A stretch of DNA of 64,000 nt from JANYBT01 sp038211475 (GCA_038211475.1 JBBQVN010000005.1:6616-70615), one strand, 5' to 3'; counted from the first letter of the stretch, positions 43,777 through 53,237 are shown. Notes: generated by a model from the letters alone, not told the origin. Numbers and translations: made by a program.

Positions 43777-43938
43777 CTAGCGCTTCGACTGTCCGCGAGC
43801 CAGCTTTTTCACTTTGCGCTTTTTCGAGCCCCGAGCATAATCGCGTTCCGCCTTGGGCTTCTCCACGGTTTGCTTCTTGCGCGCGGTGCGTTTGACTTTC
43901 TTGCGTTCGACTTTGGTGAGGCTCTTTGTATTTGCCAT
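43777..43938 (-). CDS. 53-aa Lys/Arg-rich small protein
   Basis: A very basic short protein, MANTKSLTKVERKKVKRTAR... ending KKLARGQSKR, with about 40 percent Lys+Arg and almost no hydrophobic residues. Such composition suggests nucleic-acid binding, like small histone-like or ribosome-associated proteins, but no family is recognised. The frame is open further upstream to 44052, but the extension is unlike a protein. AGGAG lies about 15 bases before the ATG, which is rather far. It sits in the gap between the permease and helicase genes, all on the minus strand. Confidence 0.55.
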   Translation of the reverse strand: MANTKSLTKVERKKVKRTARKKQTVEKPKAERDYARGSKKRKVKKLARGQSKR

Positions 43939-44079
43939 GAGTGACTGTGTGCTTCTCCTGTGAAATAGAATTCTTATTGTAGAGGCCGGGACCCTTTTAC
44001 AGGACTTTTTGTGACGCTGGGGTTGCTCCCGCCCTTTTTTGCTCCTGTGCAATCCAAATGTTTGTCGAAACTCCGCAGC

Positions 44080-46707
44080 CTAGGCTTTTTCCAACTGCGC
44101 ATACTTCTCTACCAGCTTCTTCAAACCGAAGCGAGGGAATTGTACCGTAAGTTTGGCCTCTTCCCCGTCCCCTTCGCGCTGATAGACCGTGCCTTCTCCA
44201 TACTTGGGGTGGCGGACGCGTTGCCCGGGGCGGAATCCACGTTTGCCAGTGGGGTCCTCCAACGGCATTTTCGGTGCCGTAAACTTCTTGCCTTGCGAAG
44301 CAAAAAACTCGGCGATGTTATTAATCGAATTGTAGGTCTTGCCCGCGAAGTTGGCTTGCTTCTGGGCCGGCGCAGAATTCCAGTTCGCGCTCTGGTCTTC
44401 GTCCTCGTAAGAGTAGTGCGCCTTGGACTTTTGCGGACGCGGGTACGCAGAGCCCATCGGGTTCGAACTCCGGCCGCGTGAGGCTGATCGAGACGTCCCC
44501 AGGTCTTCCAGGAGGGCTCCAGGCACTTCCTCCAGAAAACGTGACGGGATGCTCGCCTCAGGCATGTCGGTACCATAGCGCCGCCGATACACCGCGCGGG
44601 TCAGGATGAGTTGATCCATAGCGCGCGTCATACCCACGTAGCACAGGCGGCGTTCTTCTTCGATGGAGTCGGGTTCCATGAATGTGCGGGAATGCGGGAA
44701 CAGGCCTTCTTCCAATCCGCACAGAAACACCAGGGGAAACTCGAGTCCTTTGGCAGCGTGCAAAGTCATCAGTGTGATCTGTGCCCCCTCGTCGTACTGG
44801 TCGGCATCGCTAACCAGCGCGGCATGGTCGAGGAACTGTTCGAGCGTTTCACCCCGGTCGCGCGAATCCATGGCCGCGTTGACCAGTTCGCGCAGGTTTT
44901 CAATGCGCGAGAAAGCCTCCGGCGTGTCCTCCTCTTCAAGTTGCTTGATGTAGCCGGTGCGATCAATCAAGAATTTAAGGATCTCAGCAGCCGTCGCGGC
45001 TGAACCAGGGGCCCGGAACCCCGCTACAGCACTGTCGTCAGCGGTTTCGATGACGGGCTCTCTCTGGTCCTCCGACTGCAACGCGGCCGGATCGAATTCG
45101 ATAGGGTCGTGCGCCGCGAAATCAAAACTGAGGGAGCCAGGTTCGAAGTCAGTCGGGTCGCCCGCCTCGCCGGTTTCCGCCGGGGTGGCAATTTCCAGAT
45201 CCGCACCCTCGGAGTTTGCACCCTCCTCCAACCGTTGCGCGAAGTCCCCAGATAGCATGGCGCGTCCGTCCTCGATTAAGTCGCGAAAGCCCTTGAGCGC
45301 CACAAGTGCCCGTTGAGGCAGCAACTGCTTGCGAATCGCCTCTCCCAAGGAGCCCCAGAGAGACAAGCCGGTCTCCAGTCCCAGCCTCTCGATGATCTCA
45401 ATAGTGCTTTTGCCGATGCCGCGGGTGGGCGTGTTGATGACCCGCAGCAGCGAGATACTGTCATCCGGATTCTGGATTACTTTGAGGTACGAAGTCATGT
45501 CTTTGACTTCGGCGCGCTCGTAAAACGAAAAACCGCCGACCACGTGATACTTCATCTGGTAGCGCCGCATGGCCTCTTCAAACAAGCGAGACTGCGAGTT
45601 CGTCCGATAGAGCACCGCAGCCTTCGCCATCTCGTTCTTCTCCGTGGACTCGCGAACATAGCGGGCGATTGAATCCGCGACAAACAGCGCTTCGTTCTCG
45701 CCGTCAGGCGCTTCGTAGTATCCCAGCCTGGCGCCCCCTTGGCGCGCTGTCCACAGGTTTTTGCCCTTGCGCCTCACGTTGTTTGCGACCACGGTCGAAG
45801 CGGCCTGCAGAATGTTCTGTGTCGAGCGGTAATTTTGTTCCAGGCGGATAATCTTGGCTTCCGGGAAATCGCGTTCAAACTCTAAAATGTTGCGGATGTC
45901 CGCCCCACGCCAGGAATAAATCGACTGATCTTCGTCCCCGACGGCGCACACATTGTGGTGCGCACCCAGCAGGCACATCAGCTCATATTGGGGCCGGTTG
46001 GTGTCCTGGTACTCATCCACCAGAAGATATTGAAAGCGCCGGTTGTAGTATTCCCGGACCTCGCCCACGGCCTTAAGCAGGCGCACGGTTTCCAGCAGCA
46101 GATCGTCGAAGTCGAAGGCGTTGGCGCGCAACAGTTCCTTGCGATACTCAGCATAGATGTGGGCGACGCGCTCGTTGTTGGGGTCGTCCGATTTCAAGTA
46201 CGCTTCCTGCGGGTCGAGCATGTGGTTCTTGGCCCAGGAGATACGCGACAGCACATTGCGCGGCGTGAGTTGTTTGTCGTCCACCCCGAGGCGGCGCATT
46301 ACGGCTTTGACGATTTGCTGTTGGTCGCTCTCGTCGTAGATGACGAAATCTTTGCGGTGGCCGATGGGCTTTCCGCCCGGGGTCGCTGCCGGGATGCGCA
46401 GTTTCTCAATGTCGCGCCGCAACACTCGCACGCAAAACGAGTGAAAAGTCGAGATGACCGGCTTGGCGATGCTGAGCCCTCCCGCCAGTTTTTCCACCCG
46501 CTCGGCCATTTCCGAGGCCGCTTTGTTGGTGAAGGTAACGGCCAGAATCGCCTCAGGCATGACGCCGACATTTTCAATGAGATGGGCGATGCGGTAGGTG
46601 ATAGCGCGAGTCTTCCCGCTGCCCGCCCCGGCCAGGATCAGCACGGGGCCCTGCACCGTTTCTACCGCCTCGCGCTGTTGGGGGTTCAAATCGTCAAGAA
46701 AGGGCAA
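44080..46707 (-). CDS. pcrA: UvrD/PcrA-type superfamily 1 DNA helicase
   Basis: About 875 aa from a TTG at 46707 (protein start PFLDDLNPQQREAVETVQG). The frame is open upstream to 46881 but would overlap hslV. Helicase motifs follow in order: Walker A LAGAGSGKTRAITY, motif Ia TFTNKAASEM, Walker B VDEYQDTN, motif III VGDEDQSIYSWRGAD, motif IV LEQNYRST, motif V LMTLHAAKGLEF, motif VI CYVGMTRA. A Glu/Asp-rich insertion of about 70 residues (GEAGDPTDFEPGSLSFDF) sits in the 2B region. The C-terminal Tudor-like module (GQRVRHPKYGEGTVYQREGD) is the RNA-polymerase-binding part of PcrA/UvrD. It unwinds DNA in repair and transcription-coupled processes. Confidence 0.93.
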   Translation of the reverse strand: MPFLDDLNPQQREAVETVQGPVLILAGAGSGKTRAITYRIAHLIENVGVMPEAILAVTFTNKAASEMAERVEKLAGGLSIAKPVISTFHSFCVRVLRRDIEKLRIPAATPGGKPIGHRKDFVIYDESDQQQIVKAVMRRLGVDDKQLTPRNVLSRISWAKNHMLDPQEAYLKSDDPNNERVAHIYAEYRKELLRANAFDFDDLLLETVRLLKAVGEVREYYNRRFQYLLVDEYQDTNRPQYELMCLLGAHHNVCAVGDEDQSIYSWRGADIRNILEFERDFPEAKIIRLEQNYRSTQNILQAASTVVANNVRRKGKNLWTARQGGARLGYYEAPDGENEALFVADSIARYVRESTEKNEMAKAAVLYRTNSQSRLFEEAMRRYQMKYHVVGGFSFYERAEVKDMTSYLKVIQNPDDSISLLRVINTPTRGIGKSTIEIIERLGLETGLSLWGSLGEAIRKQLLPQRALVALKGFRDLIEDGRAMLSGDFAQRLEEGANSEGADLEIATPAETGEAGDPTDFEPGSLSFDFAAHDPIEFDPAALQSEDQREPVIETADDSAVAGFRAPGSAATAAEILKFLIDRTGYIKQLEEEDTPEAFSRIENLRELVNAAMDSRDRGETLEQFLDHAALVSDADQYDEGAQITLMTLHAAKGLEFPLVFLCGLEEGLFPHSRTFMEPDSIEEERRLCYVGMTRAMDQLILTRAVYRRRYGTDMPEASIPSRFLEEVPGALLEDLGTSRSASRGRSSNPMGSAYPRPQKSKAHYSYEDEDQSANWNSAPAQKQANFAGKTYNSINNIAEFFASQGKKFTAPKMPLEDPTGKRGFRPGQRVRHPKYGEGTVYQREGDGEEAKLTVQFPRFGLKKLVEKYAQLEKA

Positions 46708-46784
46708 AAATCCGGCTCCGGCGTGCTCTCTACATGCAATTTTACACGCTGTAGCCTCATCCCATTGAATCCTTTGGCCGCTGC

Positions 46785-46790
46785 TATAAT
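46785..46790 (+). promoter_or_regulatory. Possible -10 box of hslV
   Basis: A perfect TATAAT lies 14 bases before the hslV ATG, inside the short divergent spacer with pcrA. A TTGAAT at 46765-46770 would be the -35 box, but the spacer is only 14 bases. Transcription would start about eight bases before the ATG, leaving almost no leader. Confidence 0.4.
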
Positions 46791-46804
46791 CAAAAGATAA
46801 CTTA

Positions 46805-47392
46805 ATGAGTCCCAAGCGCGTATTGCAACCAATTCGGGCAGAAGAGCCCGCCAAACCAACCCGCCTGATTCGCTCCACCACAGTCCTCTGCGTGCGCCGC
46901 GAAGGCCATATTGTGATGGCCGGCGATGGGCAAGTGACGTTGGGCGATTCCGTGATTAAACATGGGGCGCGGAAGATCCGCCGCCTCTACCAAGACAAGA
47001 TCCTTGCTGGATTCGCCGGCTCAACCGCCGATGCGTTTTCTCTATTCAGCCGCTTTGAGGCCAAACTCGACCAATATCACGGCAACCTGGGTCGCGGCGC
47101 TGTGGAGCTCGCCAAAGACTGGCGCACCGACAAATTTTTGCGGCATCTGGAAGCGCTGTTGCTGGTGGCCGACAAGGAACAGACCTTCCTGCTGAGCGGT
47201 CAGGGCGACGTGATCGAGCCTGACAGTGGAATTGCGGCAATCGGCAGCGGTGGTCCATTTGCGCAAGCGGCCGCCCAGGCGCTGGCCGATCACACCCAGC
47301 TTTCCTCCCGGCAAATCGCCGAGGAAGCTATGAAAATCGCCGGCCGCATGTGCATCTATACCAACGATTGGGTCACCATTGAGGAATTGTAG
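46805..47392 (+). CDS. hslV: HslV peptidase subunit of the HslUV protease
   Basis: A 195-aa N-terminal nucleophile (Ntn) threonine peptidase, forming the proteolytic dodecamer of HslUV (ClpYQ). The catalytic Thr is the first of TTVLCVRREGHIVMAGDGQV, at residue 25, so a 24-residue propeptide must be removed, longer than the single Met of E. coli HslV. Other family motifs are KHGARKIRRLYQDKILAGFA and IAAIGSGGPFAQAAAQAL. No later start codon lies before Thr25. The hslU gene follows 44 bp later on the same strand. Confidence 0.96.
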   Translation: MSPKRVLQPIRAEEPAKPTRLIRSTTVLCVRREGHIVMAGDGQVTLGDSVIKHGARKIRRLYQDKILAGFAGSTADAFSLFSRFEAKLDQYHGNLGRGAVELAKDWRTDKFLRHLEALLLVADKEQTFLLSGQGDVIEPDSGIAAIGSGGPFAQAAAQALADHTQLSSRQIAEEAMKIAGRMCIYTNDWVTIEEL

Positions 47393-47436
47393 GACCGGCC
47401 GGGCGCGGGCCTGACGGCTTCCGGCTCTGAATCATT

Positions 47437-48846
47437 ATGGCTATTTATCTCCCCTCCACCGCAGATGAAGAACAGGTAACGCTCGACGACCTGACTCCGC
47501 GTGAGATCGTCACCGAACTGGACAAGTATGTAATTGGCCAGCATGCCGCCAAGCGCGCGGTGGCCATCGCGCTGCGGAACCGCATGCGCCGCCAGAAGCT
47601 TACCCCGGAACTCGCCGAAGAAGTGATTCCCAAGAACATCATCATGATCGGGCCGACCGGCGTGGGAAAGACCGAGATCGCTCGGCGCCTGGCGAAGCTC
47701 GCTGGCTCGCCATTTTTGAAGGTGGAGGCCTCGAAGTTCACCGAAGTCGGCTACGTGGGGCGCGATGTTGAGTCCATGATTCGCGACTTGGTGGAAATCG
47801 CCATTGAGATGGTGCGCGAAGAAAAGCTGGAAGACGTCGCCGACAAAGCCGAACTCAACGCCGAAGAACGTTTGCTCGATCTGCTTCTGCCGCCTGCGAA
47901 TCCGCGGCCCGTGGAGCCCACCGGCGGCGTGGTCCTGGAGGGCGCGCCCGTCATTGAAGAGTCCGGTTCCCGCACTCGCGAAAAGCTGCGCCAGCAGTTG
48001 CGCGAGGGCAAACTAGATGACCGCACCGTCGAAGTTGAGGTCCGCGAAAAGAATTTTCCTTCCTTTGAAATCATCTCCAACCAGGGCATGGAGGAGATGG
48101 ACGTCAACATTAAAGACATGCTGCCCAACATCTTCGGCCAGCGCACCAAGAAGCGGAAGATGAAGGTCAACGAGGCCTTCGAATACCTGATTCAGGAAGA
48201 AGAGCAGCGCCTGATCGATATGGACCAGGTCACCCGCATGGCGATTGACCGGGTGGAGAACTCTGGGATTGTGTTCCTCGACGAAATCGACAAGATCGCT
48301 GGGCGCGAGAGCGGTCACGGCCCGGACGTTTCCCGCGAAGGTGTGCAGCGCGACATCCTTCCCATCGTTGAGGGAACGACAGTCAACACCCGCTATGGCA
48401 TGGTCCGCACCGACCACATTTTGTTTATCGCTGCCGGCGCGTTCCACGTCTCCAAACCCAGCGACCTCATCCCCGAGCTGCAAGGCCGCTTTCCAATCCG
48501 CGTGGAGTTGCAATCGCTCACCATGGAAGACTTTGTGCGCATTCTGACTGAGCCCAAGTCGTCGCTGGTGAAACAATACGTCGCGTTGCTCGACACCGAG
48601 AGCGTAAAGTTGGAGTTCACTCCCGAATCGCTAAGCGAAGTTGCGCGATTTGCCTTCCGGGTGAACGAGGGCACAGAAAACATTGGGGCCCGGCGCTTGC
48701 ACACCATCATGGAACGCGTGCTGGATGAAATCAGTTTCGACGCGCCGGAGAAGAAGGGTCAGCAGGTCATCATCGACGCCGATTACGTGCGCAAGACGCT
48801 GAGCGAGATTGTGAAAGACCAGGACTTGTCGCGCTACATTCTGTAG
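47437..48846 (+). CDS. hslU: HslU ATPase subunit of the HslUV protease
   Basis: A 469-aa AAA+ unfoldase that feeds substrates into HslV. The Walker A motif GPTGVGKT is at 72-79, Walker B is GIVFLDEIDKIAG, and the pore motif is EASKFTEVGYVGRDVESM. The C-terminus DLSRYIL is the tail that inserts between HslV subunits to activate it. A Pro/Glu-rich insertion (LLPPANPRPVEPTGG) sits in the I-domain. It is co-transcribed with hslV. Confidence 0.97.
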   Translation: MAIYLPSTADEEQVTLDDLTPREIVTELDKYVIGQHAAKRAVAIALRNRMRRQKLTPELAEEVIPKNIIMIGPTGVGKTEIARRLAKLAGSPFLKVEASKFTEVGYVGRDVESMIRDLVEIAIEMVREEKLEDVADKAELNAEERLLDLLLPPANPRPVEPTGGVVLEGAPVIEESGSRTREKLRQQLREGKLDDRTVEVEVREKNFPSFEIISNQGMEEMDVNIKDMLPNIFGQRTKKRKMKVNEAFEYLIQEEEQRLIDMDQVTRMAIDRVENSGIVFLDEIDKIAGRESGHGPDVSREGVQRDILPIVEGTTVNTRYGMVRTDHILFIAAGAFHVSKPSDLIPELQGRFPIRVELQSLTMEDFVRILTEPKSSLVKQYVALLDTESVKLEFTPESLSEVARFAFRVNEGTENIGARRLHTIMERVLDEISFDAPEKKGQQVIIDADYVRKTLSEIVKDQDLSRYIL

Positions 48847-48972
48847 CGGTTGTCAACCCGCGCGCTCGCAATTTCATCGCTACGATCAACCGCACCACTC
48901 TCACTCCCGGGTGAACAGTGGCAGCCTTGGAACGAGCCCGCTGCCGCCGTGGTACCCTCGATTCTTCCTCGC

Positions 48973-50043
48973 ATGAGCGTCCGGTACAAGTTTCGTGCCC
49001 TTGCTCTCCTCCTGCTTGGTCTGGAGTTCGGCTGCGCTTCGCCTGGACCTCCGCTCCCACCGTCCCTGGAACTCCCCAAACCCCCAACTGATCTTCACGC
49101 CACCCGCAAAGGTGCGACCGTTACTCTCGCCTGGACCGTTCCCCTCCAGACCACCGACCGGCAGAACCTGCGTTCCATGCCTCCCACGCGAATTTGCCGG
49201 AACTCTGAGTCCATGAATTCCTGTGGTTCTCCGGTGGGAACGTTGCCGCCAATCGTCCGAACCCCCAAGACGACTGGCACCGCCGAGCCTGCGACTTACA
49301 CGGACCACCTGCCCGGCGAGGCGCAGTCAGAAACCGCCGCAGCGACAGCAATGTATGCGGTTGAAGCGCTGAATTCCGAGGGACGGGGCGCGGGCCTCTC
49401 GAATCAAGTCATTGTGCCGGCGTTTCCCACCCAACCTCCACCAGCGGGGTTCGCAGGCGAGGTGACTTCGGAAGGAATAGCGCTGGGGTGGAGTCCTATT
49501 TCGATCGGTGGCTCCAATACCTTCCATCGCTTTTATCGTATCTACCGGCGCCCTGCAGATGCCAAGGCCAGCGTCATTGCAGGAGAAATCCCGGCGACTC
49601 CTGATCCAGGGCGTTTTGTGGACCACGGCTTCGAGTGGGAGAAACGCTACCAGTACCGAGTGTGCATCGTAACTGCGAGCGCGCAAAATGAGGCCCTTCA
49701 AGTGGAAGGCGACGACACGGCGCCCGTCGAAGTTTGGGCTCATGATGTTTTCCCTCCGGCAGTTCCGAGCGGCGTTCAGGCGGCGTTCTCCGGACCGGGC
49801 CAGCAGCCATTTATTGACTTGATATGGGCTCCTGATACGGACTCCGATCTCGCCGGATACAACATTTACCGCCGCGAAAACGATGGGCCCTCCACCCGCT
49901 TGAATACCGAGCTCGTCAAAGCTCCGGCGTATCGCGACGCGAAACTGGTCAGCGGAAAAAAATACTTCTACTCTGTCTCTGCGGTGGACGAACGCGGCAA
50001 CGAGAGTTCAAAGTCAGAGGAGGCTAGTGAAAGTGTCCCCTAA
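48973..50043 (+). CDS. Fibronectin type III domain lipoprotein
   Basis: A 356-aa exported protein. ATG 48973 starts a lipoprotein-like signal peptide (ALALLLLGLEFGCAS), so Cys is probably lipidated, though Phe at -2 is unusual. The frame is open upstream to 48850 without a signal. At least two and probably three FN3-like beta-sandwiches follow (PTDLHATRKGATVTLAWTVP, GITLGW-type strand in GIALGWSPIS, DLAGYNIYRRENDGP). FN3 domains in bacterial lipoproteins usually serve binding or spacing. It follows hslU by about 125 bp and overlaps the open frame, but not the chosen start, of the FAH gene. Confidence 0.82.
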   Translation: MSVRYKFRALALLLLGLEFGCASPGPPLPPSLELPKPPTDLHATRKGATVTLAWTVPLQTTDRQNLRSMPPTRICRNSESMNSCGSPVGTLPPIVRTPKTTGTAEPATYTDHLPGEAQSETAAATAMYAVEALNSEGRGAGLSNQVIVPAFPTQPPPAGFAGEVTSEGIALGWSPISIGGSNTFHRFYRIYRRPADAKASVIAGEIPATPDPGRFVDHGFEWEKRYQYRVCIVTASAQNEALQVEGDDTAPVEVWAHDVFPPAVPSGVQAAFSGPGQQPFIDLIWAPDTDSDLAGYNIYRRENDGPSTRLNTELVKAPAYRDAKLVSGKKYFYSVSAVDERGNESSKSEEASESVP

Positions 50044-50065
50044 ACTCATCCCGCCCCCTCATCCT

Positions 50066-50860
50066 ATGAGATACTGCCGTTTCGAAATCGCCGACAGTGC
50101 CGTCTATGGCCTAGTCGAAACCGTCGGCGGCCAGGAAATGATCACCCATACCCTGGATGAGGCTCCCGCGATTGGCATTGCTCCCCGGACCCGTTACATG
50201 ACACCGCTTGCTCTGCAGGAGGCGACGCTGTTGCCGGCGGTCTGCCCCTCGAAAATTGTTTGTGTTGGACGCAACTATCGAGAGCATGCTGCCGAGCTTG
50301 GCAATGCCGTTCCGCTGGAACCCTTGCTGTTTTTCAAGCCGCCTTCTTCCCTACTGGGGCATGGCGGCGCTATCTTGCGGCCGACGGCCATCGCTCAGCG
50401 TACCGACTACGAGGGCGAACTAGGCGTCGTCATAGGGAAGAAGTGCCACAAGTTGGCTGATGACGAAGATGTCCGTTCCTACATTCTCGGCTACACCTGC
50501 GTGAACGACTTCACCGCTCGTGACCTGCAGAACAAGGACGGCCAGTGGACGCGCGCCAAGGGGTTCGATACCTTCTGCCCGGTCGGCCCCGTGGTGACCA
50601 CAGGGGGCGTCGATCCATGGCAGGGCGTGACCGTGGAAACCTACGTCAACGGCGGAGTGCGCCAGTCTGGCAACACACGGGATTTTATCTTTCCGCTTGA
50701 CCTGATTATTCGTTACATCAGCCAGACCATGACTCTCGAGCCGGGGGATTTGATCGCAACCGGTACGCCGTCCGGAGTAGGCCCCGTGGTTGCGGGAGAC
50801 GTAATTGAGGTCAGGGTCGAGGGCGTAGGCAGATTGCGCAACTCCGTCGCCGACCAATAG
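50066..50860 (+). CDS. Fumarylacetoacetate hydrolase family protein
   Basis: A 264-aa cytoplasmic hydrolase or isomerase. The metal-binding Glu/Asp motif is in DYEGELGVVIGKK; other family motifs are VGRNYREHAAELGN, GYTCVNDFTARDLQ, KGFDTFCPVGP and GDLIATGTPSGVGPV. The family covers fumarylacetoacetase, 2-hydroxyhepta-dienedioate isomerase and oxaloacetate tautomerase/acylpyruvase; the sequence is closest in layout to the acylpyruvase/HpcE type. ATG 50066 begins the conserved N-terminus; a GTG 13 codons upstream (50027) overlaps the previous gene. It converges on the lactonase-like gene with one base between stops. Confidence 0.9.
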   Translation: MRYCRFEIADSAVYGLVETVGGQEMITHTLDEAPAIGIAPRTRYMTPLALQEATLLPAVCPSKIVCVGRNYREHAAELGNAVPLEPLLFFKPPSSLLGHGGAILRPTAIAQRTDYEGELGVVIGKKCHKLADDEDVRSYILGYTCVNDFTARDLQNKDGQWTRAKGFDTFCPVGPVVTTGGVDPWQGVTVETYVNGGVRQSGNTRDFIFPLDLIIRYISQTMTLEPGDLIATGTPSGVGPVVAGDVIEVRVEGVGRLRNSVADQ

Positions 50861-50861
50861 C

Positions 50862-51947
50862 CTACTTCATGATCACCAGTGATACCGGCGATGTTCCCGC
50901 AGTCGTCGGAGAATTGGCGGCAGCGGTCAAGATGCCGGTGGTCGTGTCAATCTTAAAACCGGTGATATTGTTCGACGTCTCATTGACTACAAAAATGAAC
51001 TTGCCCGACGGGTCCGCCACCACAAACACCGGAGCCGACCCCGCCACGTAGGGCGATGAGTCGCCGGCAGTCGTGCTCATGATCGGCGTCGGCACACCCG
51101 TAGTTGCATCAAGGGTGTATCCCGAAACGTTGTTCGAACTCAGATTGCTAACATAAAGGTACTTGCCGGAAGGATCGACGGTCACCGAAGAGGGATGGGT
51201 GCCCGTTCCCACGAACTGCAGCACTTGTGGCGTCAAACTTCCAGTGATCGCGTCAATAGTGAACCCTGAGACCGTGCTGTCGAGCATGTTGGCAACGTAA
51301 AGGAACTTCCCCGCGGGATCGGCGGCGACCGCAAAAGGCCCGTTCCCCGTCGGGAAAGCGCCAACCGGAGTGAGCACGCCTGAGGCGAGTGTATAGGCTG
51401 ACACGGACGCCGAATTCGCATTCGTAACGTAAACAAAGTTTCCTGACACGGTAATGCCTTGGGGAGCGTTGCCCGTGGCTGCAGGCGAACCCGTGTCGGT
51501 CAGGACGCCCGTGCTGGCGCTGATTGAATAGACCGACACGCTGTTGGACCCGCTATTCACGCAGAGCAAAACACTGCCCGCCGCATCGATCGCCAGCGCA
51601 GTAGGGTTTCTACCGGACGCCACACGAGGCAGCACTTCTGCCAGCGCGCCAGTCACCAGGTTCACCCGGTACAAAGAAATAGTATTGTCGCCAGCGTTGG
51701 CGGTGTAGGCGTACTGGTTGGAGGGATGCAACGCGAACGCCACCGGCGCCGTCCCAGTTTTCGAAGTGGCTTTCAGGGTCAGGCTGCCGGAGCCGTTGTC
51801 CACCTGAAAGGAGACCACCTGATTCAGCGAGGATAACGTGGCATAAGCCCAGTGGGTGGAGCTTGTGCTACCGCCGATGACGCCGCAACTGGTGATGGCA
51901 AGAAGCGAGGCCGCCACCACAAAAACCGCCAGATACCGCTGCTGCAT
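50862..51947 (-). CDS. Lactonase-like seven-blade beta-propeller lipoprotein
   Basis: A 361-aa exported protein. ATG 51947 has GGAG nine bases upstream. The lipobox is LLAITSC, so the protein is probably membrane-anchored. The rest is a propeller of 45-50-residue blades with the consensus P..VTVDPSGKYLYVSN..S..VSGYTLD..TG, as in 6-phosphogluconolactonase/YncE-type proteins. Catalytic residues of true lactonases are not conserved in an obvious way, so a binding role is as likely. Confidence 0.88.
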   Translation of the reverse strand: MQQRYLAVFVVAASLLAITSCGVIGGSTSSTHWAYATLSSLNQVVSFQVDNGSGSLTLKATSKTGTAPVAFALHPSNQYAYTANAGDNTISLYRVNLVTGALAEVLPRVASGRNPTALAIDAAGSVLLCVNSGSNSVSVYSISASTGVLTDTGSPAATGNAPQGITVSGNFVYVTNANSASVSAYTLASGVLTPVGAFPTGNGPFAVAADPAGKFLYVANMLDSTVSGFTIDAITGSLTPQVLQFVGTGTHPSSVTVDPSGKYLYVSNLSSNNVSGYTLDATTGVPTPIMSTTAGDSSPYVAGSAPVFVVADPSGKFIFVVNETSNNITGFKIDTTTGILTAAANSPTTAGTSPVSLVIMK

Positions 51948-52117
51948 GAGTTCCAACTCCGTAGGAAAATCCCGTCACCCACACCGCCGCAGACTGACGC
52001 AATCCCGCCTCCGCCTCACACAATGGTGCCGGTGACTGAAGGCTGAAATGCGGGGTGACTAAGCTAGGTTACCACTCACTGACTGCCAGCAGACGATTCC
52101 TGAGCGAGACCGATCGC

Positions 52118-52145
52118 AAAAAAGGGACAGCCAAAAGGCTGTCCC
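52118..52145 (-). terminator. Rho-independent terminator of the ECF sigma operon
   Basis: Read on the minus strand: GGGACAGCC, loop TTTT, GGCTGTCCC, then TTTTTT. The stem is 9 bp and perfect (52124-52132 with 52137-52145). It lies 25 bp after the stop of the PDZ gene. Confidence 0.92.
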
Positions 52146-52169
52146 ATCAATCTGTACATGCCAAAAATT

Positions 52170-53213
52170 CTAGAATTCGGCACTCTTCATCTCTCGCCTC
52201 AGCTCTTCCATTTGTTTGGCCAGGTCTTTGCGCATTTGCTCCAGATCTGATTGCTTGAGCTTCCACTCTGCCGCAGCCTTCTTTAGTTCCGGCTGCAGTC
52301 GCGCAATCTCCACTTTGGCCTGCTGCATGGCAGCTTTGGCTTGCTCTCGCGCCGCTGGCTCCCACAAGCTCTCTTCGTCAAATATTGCGCCCGACTCTTT
52401 CCGCTCGGGCAGCACCACGTTGATCGTCTGCTCTCGTTTTTCGCGGACAATCGTGATGGCACTGGAGGCGGACTTGCCGTTGCGTAACCAACGCACCAGA
52501 TCGTCACAATCCTGCACTGGCTGGCTGTTCACTTTCACCACCACGTCGCCGGCGCGCAGGCCCGCTTTCTCCGCAGGGCTTCCCTTCGAAACTTCGCGCA
52601 CCAGCACCCCATGACCACCCTTCACTCCAAAAAAATCGCCCAGCTGCGGGGTCAGATTTTCAAACATCAATCCACTACGGGTCGAAGTATGGACCATGAT
52701 GACGTTAAACGGTGGGATTTGGAATCCCGGCATTGCGGGAATCTCGGGCATCTGGAAATGTTCATCTGTGACGTGAGACGTCCCCTCGTTCTTCCTGGAG
52801 TGCTTCCCGAGTTCCACTTGCAGGGTCAACGGCTGCCCATCGCGGCTCATGCCCAAAGTCACGGTGCGACCCGCAGGCGTTTCATGGATCATGCGCCGCA
52901 GCTGTTCGCCGCTCTCAATCAGCGTCCCATTCATGGTGAGAATGACGTCGTGCTCCTTGATGCCGGCCTTTCCCGCCGGTGCATCCTGGTCCACCATGGT
53001 CACTTCAACCCCATGTTCCTCTTTCAACTTCAGGTCATGGACCCGCTCCGCAGTCACGTCATTGATGTCAACGCCCAGATAGGAGCCGGTCCCCGCGCTT
53101 TCTCCCAACAGCGAGAAGTTGTCACCCATCGGACTGATAATGCAATTCTCGGCGGCCGCATTCAGGCTCACCAGCGATAGCAGCAACAGCGTGCATAAAA
53201 CATATTTGTTCAT
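52170..53213 (-). CDS. Exported protein with two PDZ domains
   Basis: A 347-aa protein with a signal peptide (VLCTLLLLSLVSLNAAA). PDZ domain 1 covers about 42-140 (SYLGVDINDV, QDAPAGKAGIKEHDVILTMN) and PDZ domain 2 about 190-275 (GVLVREVSKGSPAEKAGLRA, GDVVVKVNSQPVQDCDDLVR). A charged coiled coil closes the protein (290-347, MRKDLAKQMEELRREMKSA). There is no protease domain, so it is not a DegP/DegS enzyme; it more likely senses or scaffolds envelope proteins. GGAGG lies about five bases before the ATG. It is the last gene of the ECF sigma operon. Confidence 0.9.
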   Translation of the reverse strand: MNKYVLCTLLLLSLVSLNAAAENCIISPMGDNFSLLGESAGTGSYLGVDINDVTAERVHDLKLKEEHGVEVTMVDQDAPAGKAGIKEHDVILTMNGTLIESGEQLRRMIHETPAGRTVTLGMSRDGQPLTLQVELGKHSRKNEGTSHVTDEHFQMPEIPAMPGFQIPPFNVIMVHTSTRSGLMFENLTPQLGDFFGVKGGHGVLVREVSKGSPAEKAGLRAGDVVVKVNSQPVQDCDDLVRWLRNGKSASSAITIVREKREQTINVVLPERKESGAIFDEESLWEPAAREQAKAAMQQAKVEIARLQPELKKAAAEWKLKQSDLEQMRKDLAKQMEELRREMKSAEF

Positions 53214-53237
53214 TGCAACCTCCCTGACATTATTTTC

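Noticed and set aside
48013..48576. Long minus-strand frame opposite hslU
   Set aside because: It lies antisense to a highly conserved gene and has no start signal or family likeness; open antisense frames are common in high-G+C genes.
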